Positions 1 through 10,143 of a stretch of 64,000 nucleotides of DNA are shown here, one piece after another (position 1 is the first letter of the stretch; each line of letters starts with the position of its first letter). Origin of the DNA: an uncultured SAR116 cluster alpha proteobacterium (GTDB lineage: Bacteria > Pseudomonadota > Alphaproteobacteria > Puniceispirillales > Marisalimonadaceae); assembly GCA_902593735.1 (NCBI GenBank), contig CACJJL010000001.1, forward strand, positions 124,001 to 188,000, read 5' to 3'. Position numbers and translations under genes: made by a program. The notes below the pieces were generated by a model. That model was not told the origin of the DNA. It ran no database searches and worked only from the letters and a program-made list of their open reading frames with translations.

Positions 1-1164
1 TGGTGCATCCTGAAGTGTGTAAGCACCCATTAGTTCAGTTTGCCCATAAAGTTGTCTAAGAGGTATACCCATTGCAAGAAAGAACTTAAATGTTTCAGGA
101 CCAATAGCAGATCCACCAGTAGCTGCAGATTTAACTTTGCTAAAGCCTAGTCTGTCTTTTAATGAAGAAAATAATAGTTTGTCCGCAAGAAAATCTCTTT
201 TTCCCTGATCAACGGCTTTTAATCCTCTTTCTACCATAGTATTAAATAACCACTGTGTTATTTTAGGGGCGTCTAAGATTCTTGATCTCATATCAGCTGC
301 AATTTGTTCCCATAATCTAGGAGCTCCAAGCATAAAGGTTGGCCCAACTTCTCGCATGTCTTCCATAGCAGTCTCAGGTCTTTCAGGAAAATTTACCTTC
401 ATTCCTCCAACAATATTAAAACCTACACCATAAGTTTGTTCCATTATCCATGGAAATGGAAGCACTGAAACGTACTCATCATCAACAGACTTTGGGTCAA
501 CTTTAAGATACCTTATCACATGTTCAATAAACTTAGCCCCTGGAAGCATCGCCAATTTAGGATTTGAAGTTGTTCCAGATGTAGTGCATAAAATAGCATT
601 TTTTTCACCTGAGATTTTCTCTACCATTTTATTGTATTTATTGGCGTCTTTCGAGGCAATCTCCTTCCCTTCCTCAATTAAATCAGACATGTCTGTAATT
701 TTTGGATCATTCAATTCTTTAAGACCACGACTATCTTCATAGAAAATATTGATTTGATTACTTTTAGGTCTTTTAATAGTCAATATTTTATCTACTTGTT
801 CTTGATCTTCTGCATAAACAAAGTTTACTTTTGCAGCATTTATTAAATAGCCTACTTCTTCATCTAGAGTGTCTCTATATATACCCAAGCTCATTCCACC
901 TAATGCTTGTGCGGCGATTTCAAAAAATAGCCAGGAAGGTTTGTTATCTCCAATTAAACCAATTACGTTACCTGACTTAAAGCCTCTTTTACCCAGACTA
1001 AGAGCTAAATATGAAACGTTATCATTATACTCTTTCCATGTAATTTCGTTCCAAATCCCTAAATCTTTATCCCTCAAAGCTACTGTATTTGGCATAGTTT
1101 CAGCTCTGTGTTTTAGAATTTTTGGAAGTGTGTCGTGAATATTTGTGTTTGGATAATTAGACAT
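1..1164 (-). CDS. AMP-dependent acyl-CoA synthetase (long-chain fatty-acid-CoA ligase-like), 3' part cut by the window edge
   Basis: Not in the ORF track because it is truncated. Own minus-strand translation from ATG at 1164 gives MSNYPNTNIHDTLPKILKHRAETMPNTVALRDKDLGIWNEITWKEY...ILCTTSGTTSNPKLAML...LYGQTEL, with the AMP-binding motif and an open frame to position 1. Confidence 0.88.
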   Translation of the reverse strand, partial: MSNYPNTNIHDTLPKILKHRAETMPNTVALRDKDLGIWNEITWKEYNDNVSYLALSLGKRGFKSGNVIGLIGDNKPSWLFFEIAAQALGGMSLGIYRDTLDEEVGYLINAAKVNFVYAEDQEQVDKILTIKRPKSNQINIFYEDSRGLKELNDPKITDMSDLIEEGKEIASKDANKYNKMVEKISGEKNAILCTTSGTTSNPKLAMLPGAKFIEHVIRYLKVDPKSVDDEYVSVLPFPWIMEQTYGVGFNIVGGMKVNFPERPETAMEDMREVGPTFMLGAPRLWEQIAADMRSRILDAPKITQWLFNTMVERGLKAVDQGKRDFLADKLLFSSLKDRLGFSKVKSAATGGSAIGPETFKFFLAMGIPLRQLYGQTELMGAYTLQDAP

Positions 1165-1416
1165 GTCTACCTTTAACTTAACCTCATAAATATTAAAGTA
1201 ATTACTAACCTAGTAAATTACTCACAGTAAAAATAAATGATGAGATCAAACTTAGAAATAAGCAACCCCCCCCTATATAATTTATAGGCTATCCAAAAAA
1301 ACATTAAAATCAACATAAACTTAAATAAAAATTTAAAAAAAATATAATATTTACTTTCAATGACTTATTCAGCAAAAATACCATCTTTTTTTTATAAAAT
1401 TAAATTAATTTACTTG

Positions 1417-3126
1417 TTAAATAAAAGAATCGTTTGTTGATTGAACTATTGATGCACCTTTAGTTACAATTTTGAAATGAGATTCAACTCTAGGCAAAAT
1501 ATGAAAATCAAAAAATTCAGCTGAGATAATTTTACTTTTTAGAAAATCATCATTTTGAGATTTTTCTGATAATTTTAATTTTGCTTTAACTTTTCCTTTA
1601 TGCATTAGCCATCCACCAATTAAATAGCCAAAACCCATCATGTAATCAAAACTAATACAAGATAGCATTTCAGCATCATCTCTATTTTCTAAAATAAAAT
1701 CTAGAGTATTTGATGTTAAGGCAATCATATTTGACATTTCTTGATTTTGTTCACAATCGACTTTGATTTCTTCTAATAATTCTTTTGCAGTTTTCCCATT
1801 ATCTCTAATAGTTTTCCTGAACATAAAGTCATTGGCTTGAATTGCATTAGTGCCCTCATATATCGGTAATATTCTTGCATCTCTCATATACTGAGCGGCC
1901 CCAGTTTCTTCAATGAAACCCATGCCCCCGTGAATTTGTAGTCCATTACTCGTAACTTCTTGTGCTAATTCAGTTGACCAACCTTTGATTATAGGAATCA
2001 AAAAACCTTCTTTTAATTTACATTTTTCATTGCCGTTATGCGCTCTTTCCATAATTTCGGATGAAACTAATATTAAAGCACGCATCGCCTCTGTAAGACT
2101 GCGCATGGATAAAAGCAGTCTTTTTACATCACCATGTCCTATTATTGGCGTGCCTTTTTCTCTGTTAATAGGAGTTCCTTGAATTCTTGAGTTTGCGTAC
2201 TCTAATGCTTTTTGTCTGGCAGCCTCAGAAATTGCCATCCCTTGAAGTCCTACGTCAAACCGTGCTCTGTTCATCATAATAAACATGTATTCAATGCCTC
2301 TACCTTCTTCTCCCAACATATAACCGATAGCGCCTGCATTCTCTCCGTAGGACATAACTGCTGTTGGGCTTGCTTTTATACCCATCTTATGTTCGATGGA
2401 TATGCATTTAAGATCATTTCTAATTGTATATTCACCACTTTCATCTTTTAGGAATTTTGGAATTATAAAAGTAGAAATACCTTTTATACCTTCAGGTGCG
2501 CCCTCAGTTCTTGCAAGGACTAGATGAATTATATTTTCTGACATATCATGTTCACCATAAGTGATATATATTTTTTGTCCTTTTATTCTCCAATTCTCAC
2601 CATCATGTTCAGCTTTAGTTTTTATTGTAGCTAGATCTGTTCCAGACTGAGGTTCTGTTAAATTCATAGTGCCTGTCCAGGCTCCAGAATTAAACTTGGG
2701 TAGATAAGTTTTTTTTTCTTCTTCTGTGCCTACAAGAGTAAATGCGTCAATTAATCCTTGAGTTAATAAGCTACATAACGCAAAAGACATATTCGCTCCA
2801 TGCCAATATTCATTAATTGCAGCGCTCATTCTAGCTGGTAGTCCCATACCATCATAATTAGAATCACTTGCTACTCCAATCCAGCCTCCCTTAGCAATTT
2901 CTGAAAAGGCATGACTAAATCCTTCAGGTGTTTCAACTTCGTGATCTTGCCGAAGAATAGGATTATTCTTATCACCAAAATGATTTAGAGGGGCTAAGTA
3001 ATTATCGGCCAGCTTTCCAGCCTCAGACAGAACTGCGTCAATTGTTGTATCATCAAGATCCTCATGAGCAGGCAAAAGGTTTTCTAAAACAAATTTTGTG
3101 TCCTCTAAAGGAGACGTGTAACCCAT
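1417..3126 (-). CDS. Acyl-CoA dehydrogenase of the long (~570-600 aa) DmdC-like type
   Basis: ORF 569 aa; motifs MNLTEPQSGTDL, GGMGFIEETGAAQYMRDARILPIYEGTNAIQANDF; length and C-terminal extension typical of the DmdC-type family. Confidence 0.85.
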   Translation of the reverse strand: MGYTSPLEDTKFVLENLLPAHEDLDDTTIDAVLSEAGKLADNYLAPLNHFGDKNNPILRQDHEVETPEGFSHAFSEIAKGGWIGVASDSNYDGMGLPARMSAAINEYWHGANMSFALCSLLTQGLIDAFTLVGTEEEKKTYLPKFNSGAWTGTMNLTEPQSGTDLATIKTKAEHDGENWRIKGQKIYITYGEHDMSENIIHLVLARTEGAPEGIKGISTFIIPKFLKDESGEYTIRNDLKCISIEHKMGIKASPTAVMSYGENAGAIGYMLGEEGRGIEYMFIMMNRARFDVGLQGMAISEAARQKALEYANSRIQGTPINREKGTPIIGHGDVKRLLLSMRSLTEAMRALILVSSEIMERAHNGNEKCKLKEGFLIPIIKGWSTELAQEVTSNGLQIHGGMGFIEETGAAQYMRDARILPIYEGTNAIQANDFMFRKTIRDNGKTAKELLEEIKVDCEQNQEMSNMIALTSNTLDFILENRDDAEMLSCISFDYMMGFGYLIGGWLMHKGKVKAKLKLSEKSQNDDFLKSKIISAEFFDFHILPRVESHFKIVTKGASIVQSTNDSFI

Positions 3127-3202
3127 TTAAAACTCCGGTATATTTTCATAGTTGATAAAATCTAGCACTACTATTATGAATATTATTAGGAGGAAATCAA
3201 CT

Positions 3203-4840
3203 ATGTCTGAAATAGAAAATGGTTTAAGTAAAAATAAAGCAAATTATGCCTCATTAAGTCCTTTATCATTTCTAGAAAGAACAAGAAAAACATTCCCAAA
3301 TCAAATTGCTATTGAATATAAAGATTATAAATTAACTTACCATCAAGCTGGTGAAAGATGTGAAGCATTAGCAGAATTTGTTAGAAATAAAAATTATGCT
3401 GACGGAAGTACAATCGCAGTAATGCTACCTAACATTCCAGTTATGTGGGAGTGTCATTTTGGTATACCGATGGCAACTGGTGTCTTGAACGCAATTAATA
3501 CAAGACTTGATAGTTTTACTGTTAGTTTTATTCTTGAACATGGAGAATCTAAAATGTTCATTTATGATTCTGAATATAGTCAAATAGTTGAGAAAGCCAT
3601 AGAGAATTTAAAAAATCCTCCATTATTAATTGAATATGTTGATAAAATTGCAGGTAATCAAAGGTCTGGTTTTGCAGAGAAATTTAACTGCATGGACTAT
3701 GAGACAGAATTAGAAAAATTTTTTGGTTTTAAATTTGAACATGTTTTGCCAACTGACGAGTGGAATTCAATCGCTTTGAATTACACCTCTGGAACAACGG
3801 GCAACCCAAAAGGAGTTGTTTATCACCATCGTGGCGCATACTTGAATGCCATTGGTAATACGCTTACCTGGGACTTACCAATGCACCCTAAGTATTTATG
3901 GACACTTCCTATGTTTCATTGCAATGGATGGTGCTTTCCTTGGACTATTACAGAAAGAGCAGGTACCCATGTTTGTTTAAGACAGCCAGCTGGAGAATTA
4001 ATTGTAGAGGCTTTTCAAAAACACAATATAACTCATTTGTGTGGAGCTCCAATTGTAATGCAAATGGTAGCGGATTATTTATTGCAAAATAAAATATCTC
4101 TTAAATCAAAAATTAAAATGATGACTGCTGGTGCTCCTCCTCCTGAGGCTGTTCTTAGTAAAATGGAGACCTGTGGTATCGAGGTCATTCATGTTTATGG
4201 CCTTACAGAAATTTATGGGCCTGCAGTTGTCTGTGCATGGCATCCAGAGTGGAGCCAATATGATTCTTCAGAACAAGCCAGATTAAAGGCAAGGCAAGGT
4301 GTTGTTTACTCTGTACAAGAAAATATGAAAATTATAGATCCTGAAACTAAAAAAGAAGTGCCAAAAGATGGAATATCACTAGGTGAAGTCTTTATAAGAG
4401 GTAATATAACAATGAAAGGTTACCTTAAAAACAAAAAAGCGACAGATGAAGCTTTTGAAGATGGTTGGTTTCACACAGGCGACCTAGGTGTCTGGTACGA
4501 TGACGGATACATACAACTCAAAGACAGATCAAAAGATATAATAATATCAGGAGGAGAAAACATATCCTCCATTGAAGTAGAGGACGCTATATATAAACAT
4601 CCTGATGTTATTGCAGTAGCAGTTGTCGCAAAAGAAGACGAAAAATGGGGTGAGACCCCTTGTGCATTTGTAGAATTAAGTGAAGGATCTCTAATTGGAG
4701 AAAATGAGTTAAGAGATCATTGTAAATCTCTATTAGCTGGCTTTAAAGTGCCAAGATATTTTAATTTTGTAGGGCTTCCGAAAACAAGCACAGGAAAAAT
4801 ACAAAAATTTAAACTAAGAGAACAAGCAAAACTTGTTTGA
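3203..4840 (+). CDS. Acyl-CoA synthetase / AMP-binding acid-CoA ligase (AAE/DmdB-like)
   Basis: YTSGTTGNPKGVVYHHRG, GLTEIYGPAVVC, GWFHTGDLG motifs. The ORF opens at 3152, but AGGAGG at 3188-3193 points to ATG 3203 (MSEIENGLSK...). Confidence 0.87.
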   Translation: MSEIENGLSKNKANYASLSPLSFLERTRKTFPNQIAIEYKDYKLTYHQAGERCEALAEFVRNKNYADGSTIAVMLPNIPVMWECHFGIPMATGVLNAINTRLDSFTVSFILEHGESKMFIYDSEYSQIVEKAIENLKNPPLLIEYVDKIAGNQRSGFAEKFNCMDYETELEKFFGFKFEHVLPTDEWNSIALNYTSGTTGNPKGVVYHHRGAYLNAIGNTLTWDLPMHPKYLWTLPMFHCNGWCFPWTITERAGTHVCLRQPAGELIVEAFQKHNITHLCGAPIVMQMVADYLLQNKISLKSKIKMMTAGAPPPEAVLSKMETCGIEVIHVYGLTEIYGPAVVCAWHPEWSQYDSSEQARLKARQGVVYSVQENMKIIDPETKKEVPKDGISLGEVFIRGNITMKGYLKNKKATDEAFEDGWFHTGDLGVWYDDGYIQLKDRSKDIIISGGENISSIEVEDAIYKHPDVIAVAVVAKEDEKWGETPCAFVELSEGSLIGENELRDHCKSLLAGFKVPRYFNFVGLPKTSTGKIQKFKLREQAKLV

Positions 4841-4841
4841 T

Positions 4842-7800
4842 TTAACTTACTTTTCTTAAATTCTGGTTATTTAGAATTTTATCAAAAGATTTGTCCCATT
4901 TTTCTTCAGCAATTTTTATATTTTTTTCTTTAACATGACCATACCCTTTTATTGATAAAGGTATATCAAGAAATTCGATAATTTTTTTATAATTATTATC
5001 ATTTAAAATTTCAGATATTTTATTAATAGTAGTGATAGTTTTTTGAGCCAAAGCACGTTCTTTTTTTCTTTCTGAGGTATATCCAAATATATCTAATTTT
5101 GTTCCTCTTAGAAATTTAAGATAAGACAATACTTTAAAAACTTTATATACCCAATGACCAAACCTTCTTTTAAGTAGATGACCTGTTTCAGGATCTTTTT
5201 TAGAGAACAAAGGTGGTGCTAGATAGTATTCTAATTTCGCGTTTTTATTTTCATTTAAAAAGGTTTGGGCAAAATCTCCGCTAGTATGTAATCTAGCAAC
5301 TTCGTATTCATCTTTGTATCTCATAGCTCTAAATAAAGTAAGAGCAGCTTTCCTGGATAGAGGTAATTCTTTTTCTGATTGATCTATTTGATTTTCTTTT
5401 TTAATTATTTTTTTGACATTAGAAAGAAAAATTTTGGAGTACTCTTTGTTTTGATATTTTTCAAGGATGCCAGAAAAATTATCTACATATTTATCTATTG
5501 ATATAATTTCAGACTTTTTTGAGTTTAAGCCAGCTAAGTTAAATACTGATTGAGGTTGTTCGCACAATAATCGTCCCCAATTGAAAGCCCTTAGGTTTTG
5601 TTCAATAGCCACTCCATTGAGTTCTATAGCTTTTTGCAGAGAATCAATATCTATAGGAAGAAGTTCTTTTTGAGCGGCTATTCCCAACATCATTATATTT
5701 GCAGAAACTGTATCGCCAACTAAAGCTTCAGCTAAGTTGGATATATCAATAAAGTCTATATTTTCAGTTTGAAGATGATTTTCTAAATGCTTTTTTAATA
5801 AGCTATCATCGACAACTGTACCTATGTGAACACCAGCAACTCCAACTGGTTCTACTCTGCCATTAATTATGGCATTTGTTCTAAAAGCATTCAATGTTCT
5901 GGTAATAGAAGGAGAAACTGACACAACAGCGTCACATCCTAAAAGCACGTCGGCTGTTTCGTTTGGAAGTCTTGCAGATCTGTCATAAAGTGATTTTTCT
6001 TTTCCAATTCTAATTTGACTTGTTACGGCTCCATTTTTTTGAGCTAATCCAGTAAAATTCATTGATTGTGCAAATAATCTATCAATTCGAGCAGCCATAA
6101 CTATTATGGCAGCGACAGTAGAGACACCTGTGCCACCTATGCCTGCCATTATTATATTTTGAATATTATTTAATTTTTTCTTAGGTTTTTTTAAGTCATT
6201 TATTATCTCTGGAATATCTGGGAACTTCTTTTTTTCTTTGATTGAAATACTACCAGCTTGCACACCTATAAAACTTGGACAAAATCCTTTTTTACAAGAA
6301 TAATCCTTATTACAAACACTTTGATCAATTTGTCTTTTAATTCCTTCTAAATGTTCAAAAGGTTTTACAGCTACGCAATTTGATTTTTCAGCACAGTCTC
6401 CACATCCCTCACAAACATCAGGATTGATATACATTTTTATATCTCGATCTTGAACATATCCCCTTTTTCGTCTTCTTCTAAGTTCTGTTGCACAAGTTTG
6501 CACATAAATTATTGCTGTAACTCCTGAGATTTCTCTTACTTCTTTTTGGATATTTATAAGTTCATCTCTATGAAATATTCCAACTTTGTCTGCAAATAAC
6601 TTTGTTTCTTTGAACTGTTCTGGTTCATCTGACACAACATAAATTTTTTTAACACCTTCTGCTGCAAGTTGTTTAGAAATTGCCCATGGAGTTGCTCCAC
6701 CAATGGCCTTTTGACCACCAGTCATTGCTACTGCATCATTGTAAAGAATTTTAAATGTTATGTTTACATTTGCTGAAACTGCTGCTCTTATTGCTAGAGA
6801 ACCAGAGTGAGCATATGTTCCGTCTCCAATATTTTGAAATGTATGTTTATGATTTGAAAATGGAGCTCTTCCTATCCAATGACCACCTTCCCCACCCATT
6901 TGACTGAAATTAGTTAATTTTTCAGGATGGAGAAAATATCCAATGGAGTGGCATCCAATGCCAATACCGACAACTTCTTCATCTGGTGTCTTTGTTCCTG
7001 AGTTGTGTGGACATCCCGCACAATACCAAGGTGTTCTTGAAACAACTGGTGGTAAATTTCCACCAATTGATTCTGATTTTGTTTTGGGAACATCAATGCT
7101 TATCGAAGAATGGACAGCTTTTTTTAGCAAACAATCTGCGATAATATCACTGGATAATTCTGATATCTTCGGAACTAACTCCTCTTTAGAGGAAGCATCT
7201 AACTTTCCAGATAATTGAGGTCTAGATTTGGAATTAAAAAGAATATGAGCAACTTGTTCTTCTACGATACTAGCTTTTTCTTCTATAACTAAAATTTCTT
7301 CAAAGTTTTTACAAAAATTAAATATTTCTTGGTCTATTAATGGCCAAGGAATTTTGCATGCAAATAGACCAATACCACTCCTTTCAGGATCTTTAATGCC
7401 AATCTTATCTAAAGCATCTATAGTTTCTGTAGTAGCTTTTCCAACAGAAATTATACCTAATGTTTTTTTTGTTGGATTAAATATCACATTATTAATTTTG
7501 TTTTGTTTAATAAAATCCTTAGACGCAGGTATTCTTCTTTTAATTAGCGCTGCTTCTCTATCTAAAGCTGGATCATGTCTATTGACATGAACATTAATTG
7601 GATTTTCCAACTTGGATGAAATAGGTCTTAATTGCCCGAGGTCAATCACAGAATTTGAATCAGCTGTATCACTTGTAATTTTGAGTGCAACACATACGCC
7701 TGCATGACGTGACAAGGCAAAAGCTTGCAGACCCATTGGTATAACTTCATCTACATTTGCTGGATAAAAAACTGGAATACCTGCAGAAATAAGAGATTGC

Positions 7801-8282
7801 TCTGATTGATATGCAATAGTAGAACTTTTTCCAATTGGATCGTCTGCAACTGCTAATACCATGCCTCCTTTCATTGAAACACCACCCATGTTTGCGTGTC
7901 TTAAAGCATCCATAGATCTATCTAAACCTGGCCCTTTCCCATACCACATTGAAAAAACACCATCTATTTGTGGTCTGTCGTATAAACCGAGCATTTGGGT
8001 TCCCCAAGCTGCAGTAGCAGCTAATTCCTCATTCACTGCTGGTTGAAAAATTATATTATGTTTTTCTAGATGTTTTTTTGATCTTCCAAGTTCTAAATCA
8101 AGTGTCCCAAGTGGTGATCCCGGGTATCCACTGACATAACCATGTGTTACTAATCCATTATCTTTGTCGAGTTTTGCTTGTTCGATTAAAAGACGTACTA
8201 GTGCTTGAACACCATTCATCAGTGCTAAATCATTGTCCTTAGTAAAACAATCGTCTAATCTAATGTTATCAATGTAATTCAA
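4842..8282 (-). CDS. Indolepyruvate:ferredoxin oxidoreductase, fused alpha/beta (IorA-IorB) form
   Basis: 1146 aa; N-terminal 2-oxoacid oxidoreductase/ThDP regions, central ferredoxin-like PDVCEGCGDCAEKSNC, C-terminal IorB-like GIGGTGVSTVAAII. Confidence 0.92.
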   Translation of the reverse strand: MNYIDNIRLDDCFTKDNDLALMNGVQALVRLLIEQAKLDKDNGLVTHGYVSGYPGSPLGTLDLELGRSKKHLEKHNIIFQPAVNEELAATAAWGTQMLGLYDRPQIDGVFSMWYGKGPGLDRSMDALRHANMGGVSMKGGMVLAVADDPIGKSSTIAYQSEQSLISAGIPVFYPANVDEVIPMGLQAFALSRHAGVCVALKITSDTADSNSVIDLGQLRPISSKLENPINVHVNRHDPALDREAALIKRRIPASKDFIKQNKINNVIFNPTKKTLGIISVGKATTETIDALDKIGIKDPERSGIGLFACKIPWPLIDQEIFNFCKNFEEILVIEEKASIVEEQVAHILFNSKSRPQLSGKLDASSKEELVPKISELSSDIIADCLLKKAVHSSISIDVPKTKSESIGGNLPPVVSRTPWYCAGCPHNSGTKTPDEEVVGIGIGCHSIGYFLHPEKLTNFSQMGGEGGHWIGRAPFSNHKHTFQNIGDGTYAHSGSLAIRAAVSANVNITFKILYNDAVAMTGGQKAIGGATPWAISKQLAAEGVKKIYVVSDEPEQFKETKLFADKVGIFHRDELINIQKEVREISGVTAIIYVQTCATELRRRRKRGYVQDRDIKMYINPDVCEGCGDCAEKSNCVAVKPFEHLEGIKRQIDQSVCNKDYSCKKGFCPSFIGVQAGSISIKEKKKFPDIPEIINDLKKPKKKLNNIQNIIMAGIGGTGVSTVAAIIVMAARIDRLFAQSMNFTGLAQKNGAVTSQIRIGKEKSLYDRSARLPNETADVLLGCDAVVSVSPSITRTLNAFRTNAIINGRVEPVGVAGVHIGTVVDDSLLKKHLENHLQTENIDFIDISNLAEALVGDTVSANIMMLGIAAQKELLPIDIDSLQKAIELNGVAIEQNLRAFNWGRLLCEQPQSVFNLAGLNSKKSEIISIDKYVDNFSGILEKYQNKEYSKIFLSNVKKIIKKENQIDQSEKELPLSRKAALTLFRAMRYKDEYEVARLHTSGDFAQTFLNENKNAKLEYYLAPPLFSKKDPETGHLLKRRFGHWVYKVFKVLSYLKFLRGTKLDIFGYTSERKKERALAQKTITTINKISEILNDNNYKKIIEFLDIPLSIKGYGHVKEKNIKIAEEKWDKSFDKILNNQNLRKVS

Positions 8283-8378
8283 AGCTGACCCGATGTAATT
8301 TTGTTCATAATTAATTTAAATAATTAAAATGATTTTAACAAGTAGTAAGAATAATTTAAGGAAAGGTGATTATTTTTT

Positions 8379-10016
8379 ATGCTTAAAAAATTGAATAATT
8401 TTGAAGAGCTATTTTTATCATTTAAATGGAATATCCCAGAATTTTACAATATAGCGTCTGATACTGTTGACCAGGATATTTATCAAAATAGGATAGCATT
8501 AATTAATTTTTTACAAGACGGCAAGATAGAGGAATGGTCTTTTGTTGATATAAAAAGATATGCAAACAAACTTTCTAATGTTTTTGATCATTTTCATCTT
8601 GAGCCCAACGCAAGGGTTGGTATTATTTTAGGTCAATGTCCTGAAACTGCAATTGCACATATGGCTTGCTTCAAGTCTGGAAAAATTTCAATACCTTTAT
8701 TTAATTTATTTGGAACAGATGCATTACATTATCGTTTGTTGAATTCTAGGGCATCCTTGGTGATTTGCGATAATATTGGCTTAAATAAAATTTTTGAAAT
8801 TAAAGATAGATTACCAGATTTAAAAAAAATAATTTGTATAGATAGTAATGACGAAAAAAATAATGTTTTTAATTTTAAAAAGTTAATCGAAAAAGCTTCA
8901 GACAGTTATTCTACAAAAAAAACAAAAGCATCAGATCCCGCATTAATAATTTATACCTCTGGAACAACAGGAGGACCTAAAGGCGCTTTACTCCCTCATC
9001 GTTCATTATTAGGACATATACCTGGAGTAGAATTTCCTCATGAGTTTTTATCATCATCTGAACCGGTTACAGATTTATTTTGGACACCAGCTGACTGGGC
9101 ATGGATAGGTGGGTTGTTTGATGTACTTCTTCCAGCATGGCACTTTGGTATTCCTGTAGTCAGTTACAGATCTCAAAAATTTGATCCTGAATTTACTTTC
9201 GATTTAATATCTAAACTTGAAATAAAAAATACTTTCTTGCCACCTACTGCATTAAAAATGATGAAATCATTTAATCCATCTAAAACAGTAAAAAATTTGA
9301 AACTAAGAACTGTTGGTTCAGGTGGTGAAGCTCTAGGAGAAGATTTGCTAGAGTGGGGGAAAGAAATTTTAGGGGTTGGCATTAATGAATTTTATGGTCA
9401 AACAGAATGCAATTTAACAGTCTCAAATTGTGGTGCGATTATGCCAACTAAACAAGGCTCTATCGGAAAACCAGTTCCCGGACACGAAGTTAGGATAGTT
9501 GACTATAAGGGAGAATTTATTAAAGAACCTGGTTTAGACGGAGAAATTATAGTTAAATCTGATACCCCTGTGTCTTTTTTAAAATACTGGGAAAATGACG
9601 CGGCAACAAAAGAAAAGGTTAAAAATGGTTGGCTCTATACTGGTGATTTTGCTTATAAGGATGAGGAAGGTTATTTTTATTTTAAGGGTAGAGAAGATGA
9701 CATTATAAACACCTCAGGTTATAGGGTTGGACCAAGTGAAGTAGAAGACGCTATTCTCTCTCACCCTGAAGTGAGTATGGTTGCGGTAATTGGGGTTTCG
9801 GATAAATTAAGAGGTCAAATCATTAAGGCCTTTATTGTGACGGGTGATCAAAAAAATGTTTTAACACAAAATGATAAATTAAAACAATCTATACAAAATC
9901 ATGTTAAATTAAGGTTGGCTACTCATGAATATCCGCGACTTATAGAGTTTGTCTATGAATTACCTTTGACAACTACAGGAAAAATAATTCGTAAAGATTT
10001 AAGAGAAAATAATTAA
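8379..10016 (+). CDS. AMP-binding acyl/aryl-CoA synthetase (acetyl/medium-chain acyl-CoA synthetase-like)
   Basis: IIYTSGTTGGPKGALLPHRS, YGQTECNLTV, TGDFAYKDEEGYFYFKGREDDIINTSGYRVGPSEVE, TTTGKIIRKDLR. Confidence 0.88.
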   Translation: MLKKLNNFEELFLSFKWNIPEFYNIASDTVDQDIYQNRIALINFLQDGKIEEWSFVDIKRYANKLSNVFDHFHLEPNARVGIILGQCPETAIAHMACFKSGKISIPLFNLFGTDALHYRLLNSRASLVICDNIGLNKIFEIKDRLPDLKKIICIDSNDEKNNVFNFKKLIEKASDSYSTKKTKASDPALIIYTSGTTGGPKGALLPHRSLLGHIPGVEFPHEFLSSSEPVTDLFWTPADWAWIGGLFDVLLPAWHFGIPVVSYRSQKFDPEFTFDLISKLEIKNTFLPPTALKMMKSFNPSKTVKNLKLRTVGSGGEALGEDLLEWGKEILGVGINEFYGQTECNLTVSNCGAIMPTKQGSIGKPVPGHEVRIVDYKGEFIKEPGLDGEIIVKSDTPVSFLKYWENDAATKEKVKNGWLYTGDFAYKDEEGYFYFKGREDDIINTSGYRVGPSEVEDAILSHPEVSMVAVIGVSDKLRGQIIKAFIVTGDQKNVLTQNDKLKQSIQNHVKLRLATHEYPRLIEFVYELPLTTTGKIIRKDLRENN

Positions 10017-10143
10017 TATTTTAAGATTAATTTTTACGGACTTTTAAATGTGTTTATCTCTAATATTTTTTTATAAGGTAAATTTATATTTTTAAGGTTT
10101 AAGAAATAAGCTATAATAATTTAAATTATTTTAAGGAATTTCA

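Noticed and set aside
869-1138. 89-aa plus-strand ORF
   Set aside because: Antisense to the truncated acyl-CoA ligase on the minus strand (1-1164).
1267-1290. C-homopolymer followed by CCTATA-TAATT-TATAGG inverted repeat
   Set aside because: Short AT-rich stem in an intergenic region; no clear terminator T-tract or conserved motif.
10017-10143. Search for a SAM-type riboswitch upstream of the metY-like gene
   Set aside because: The ~127-nt AT-rich spacer shows no SAM-I, SAM-II or SAM-V-like conserved core by eye.
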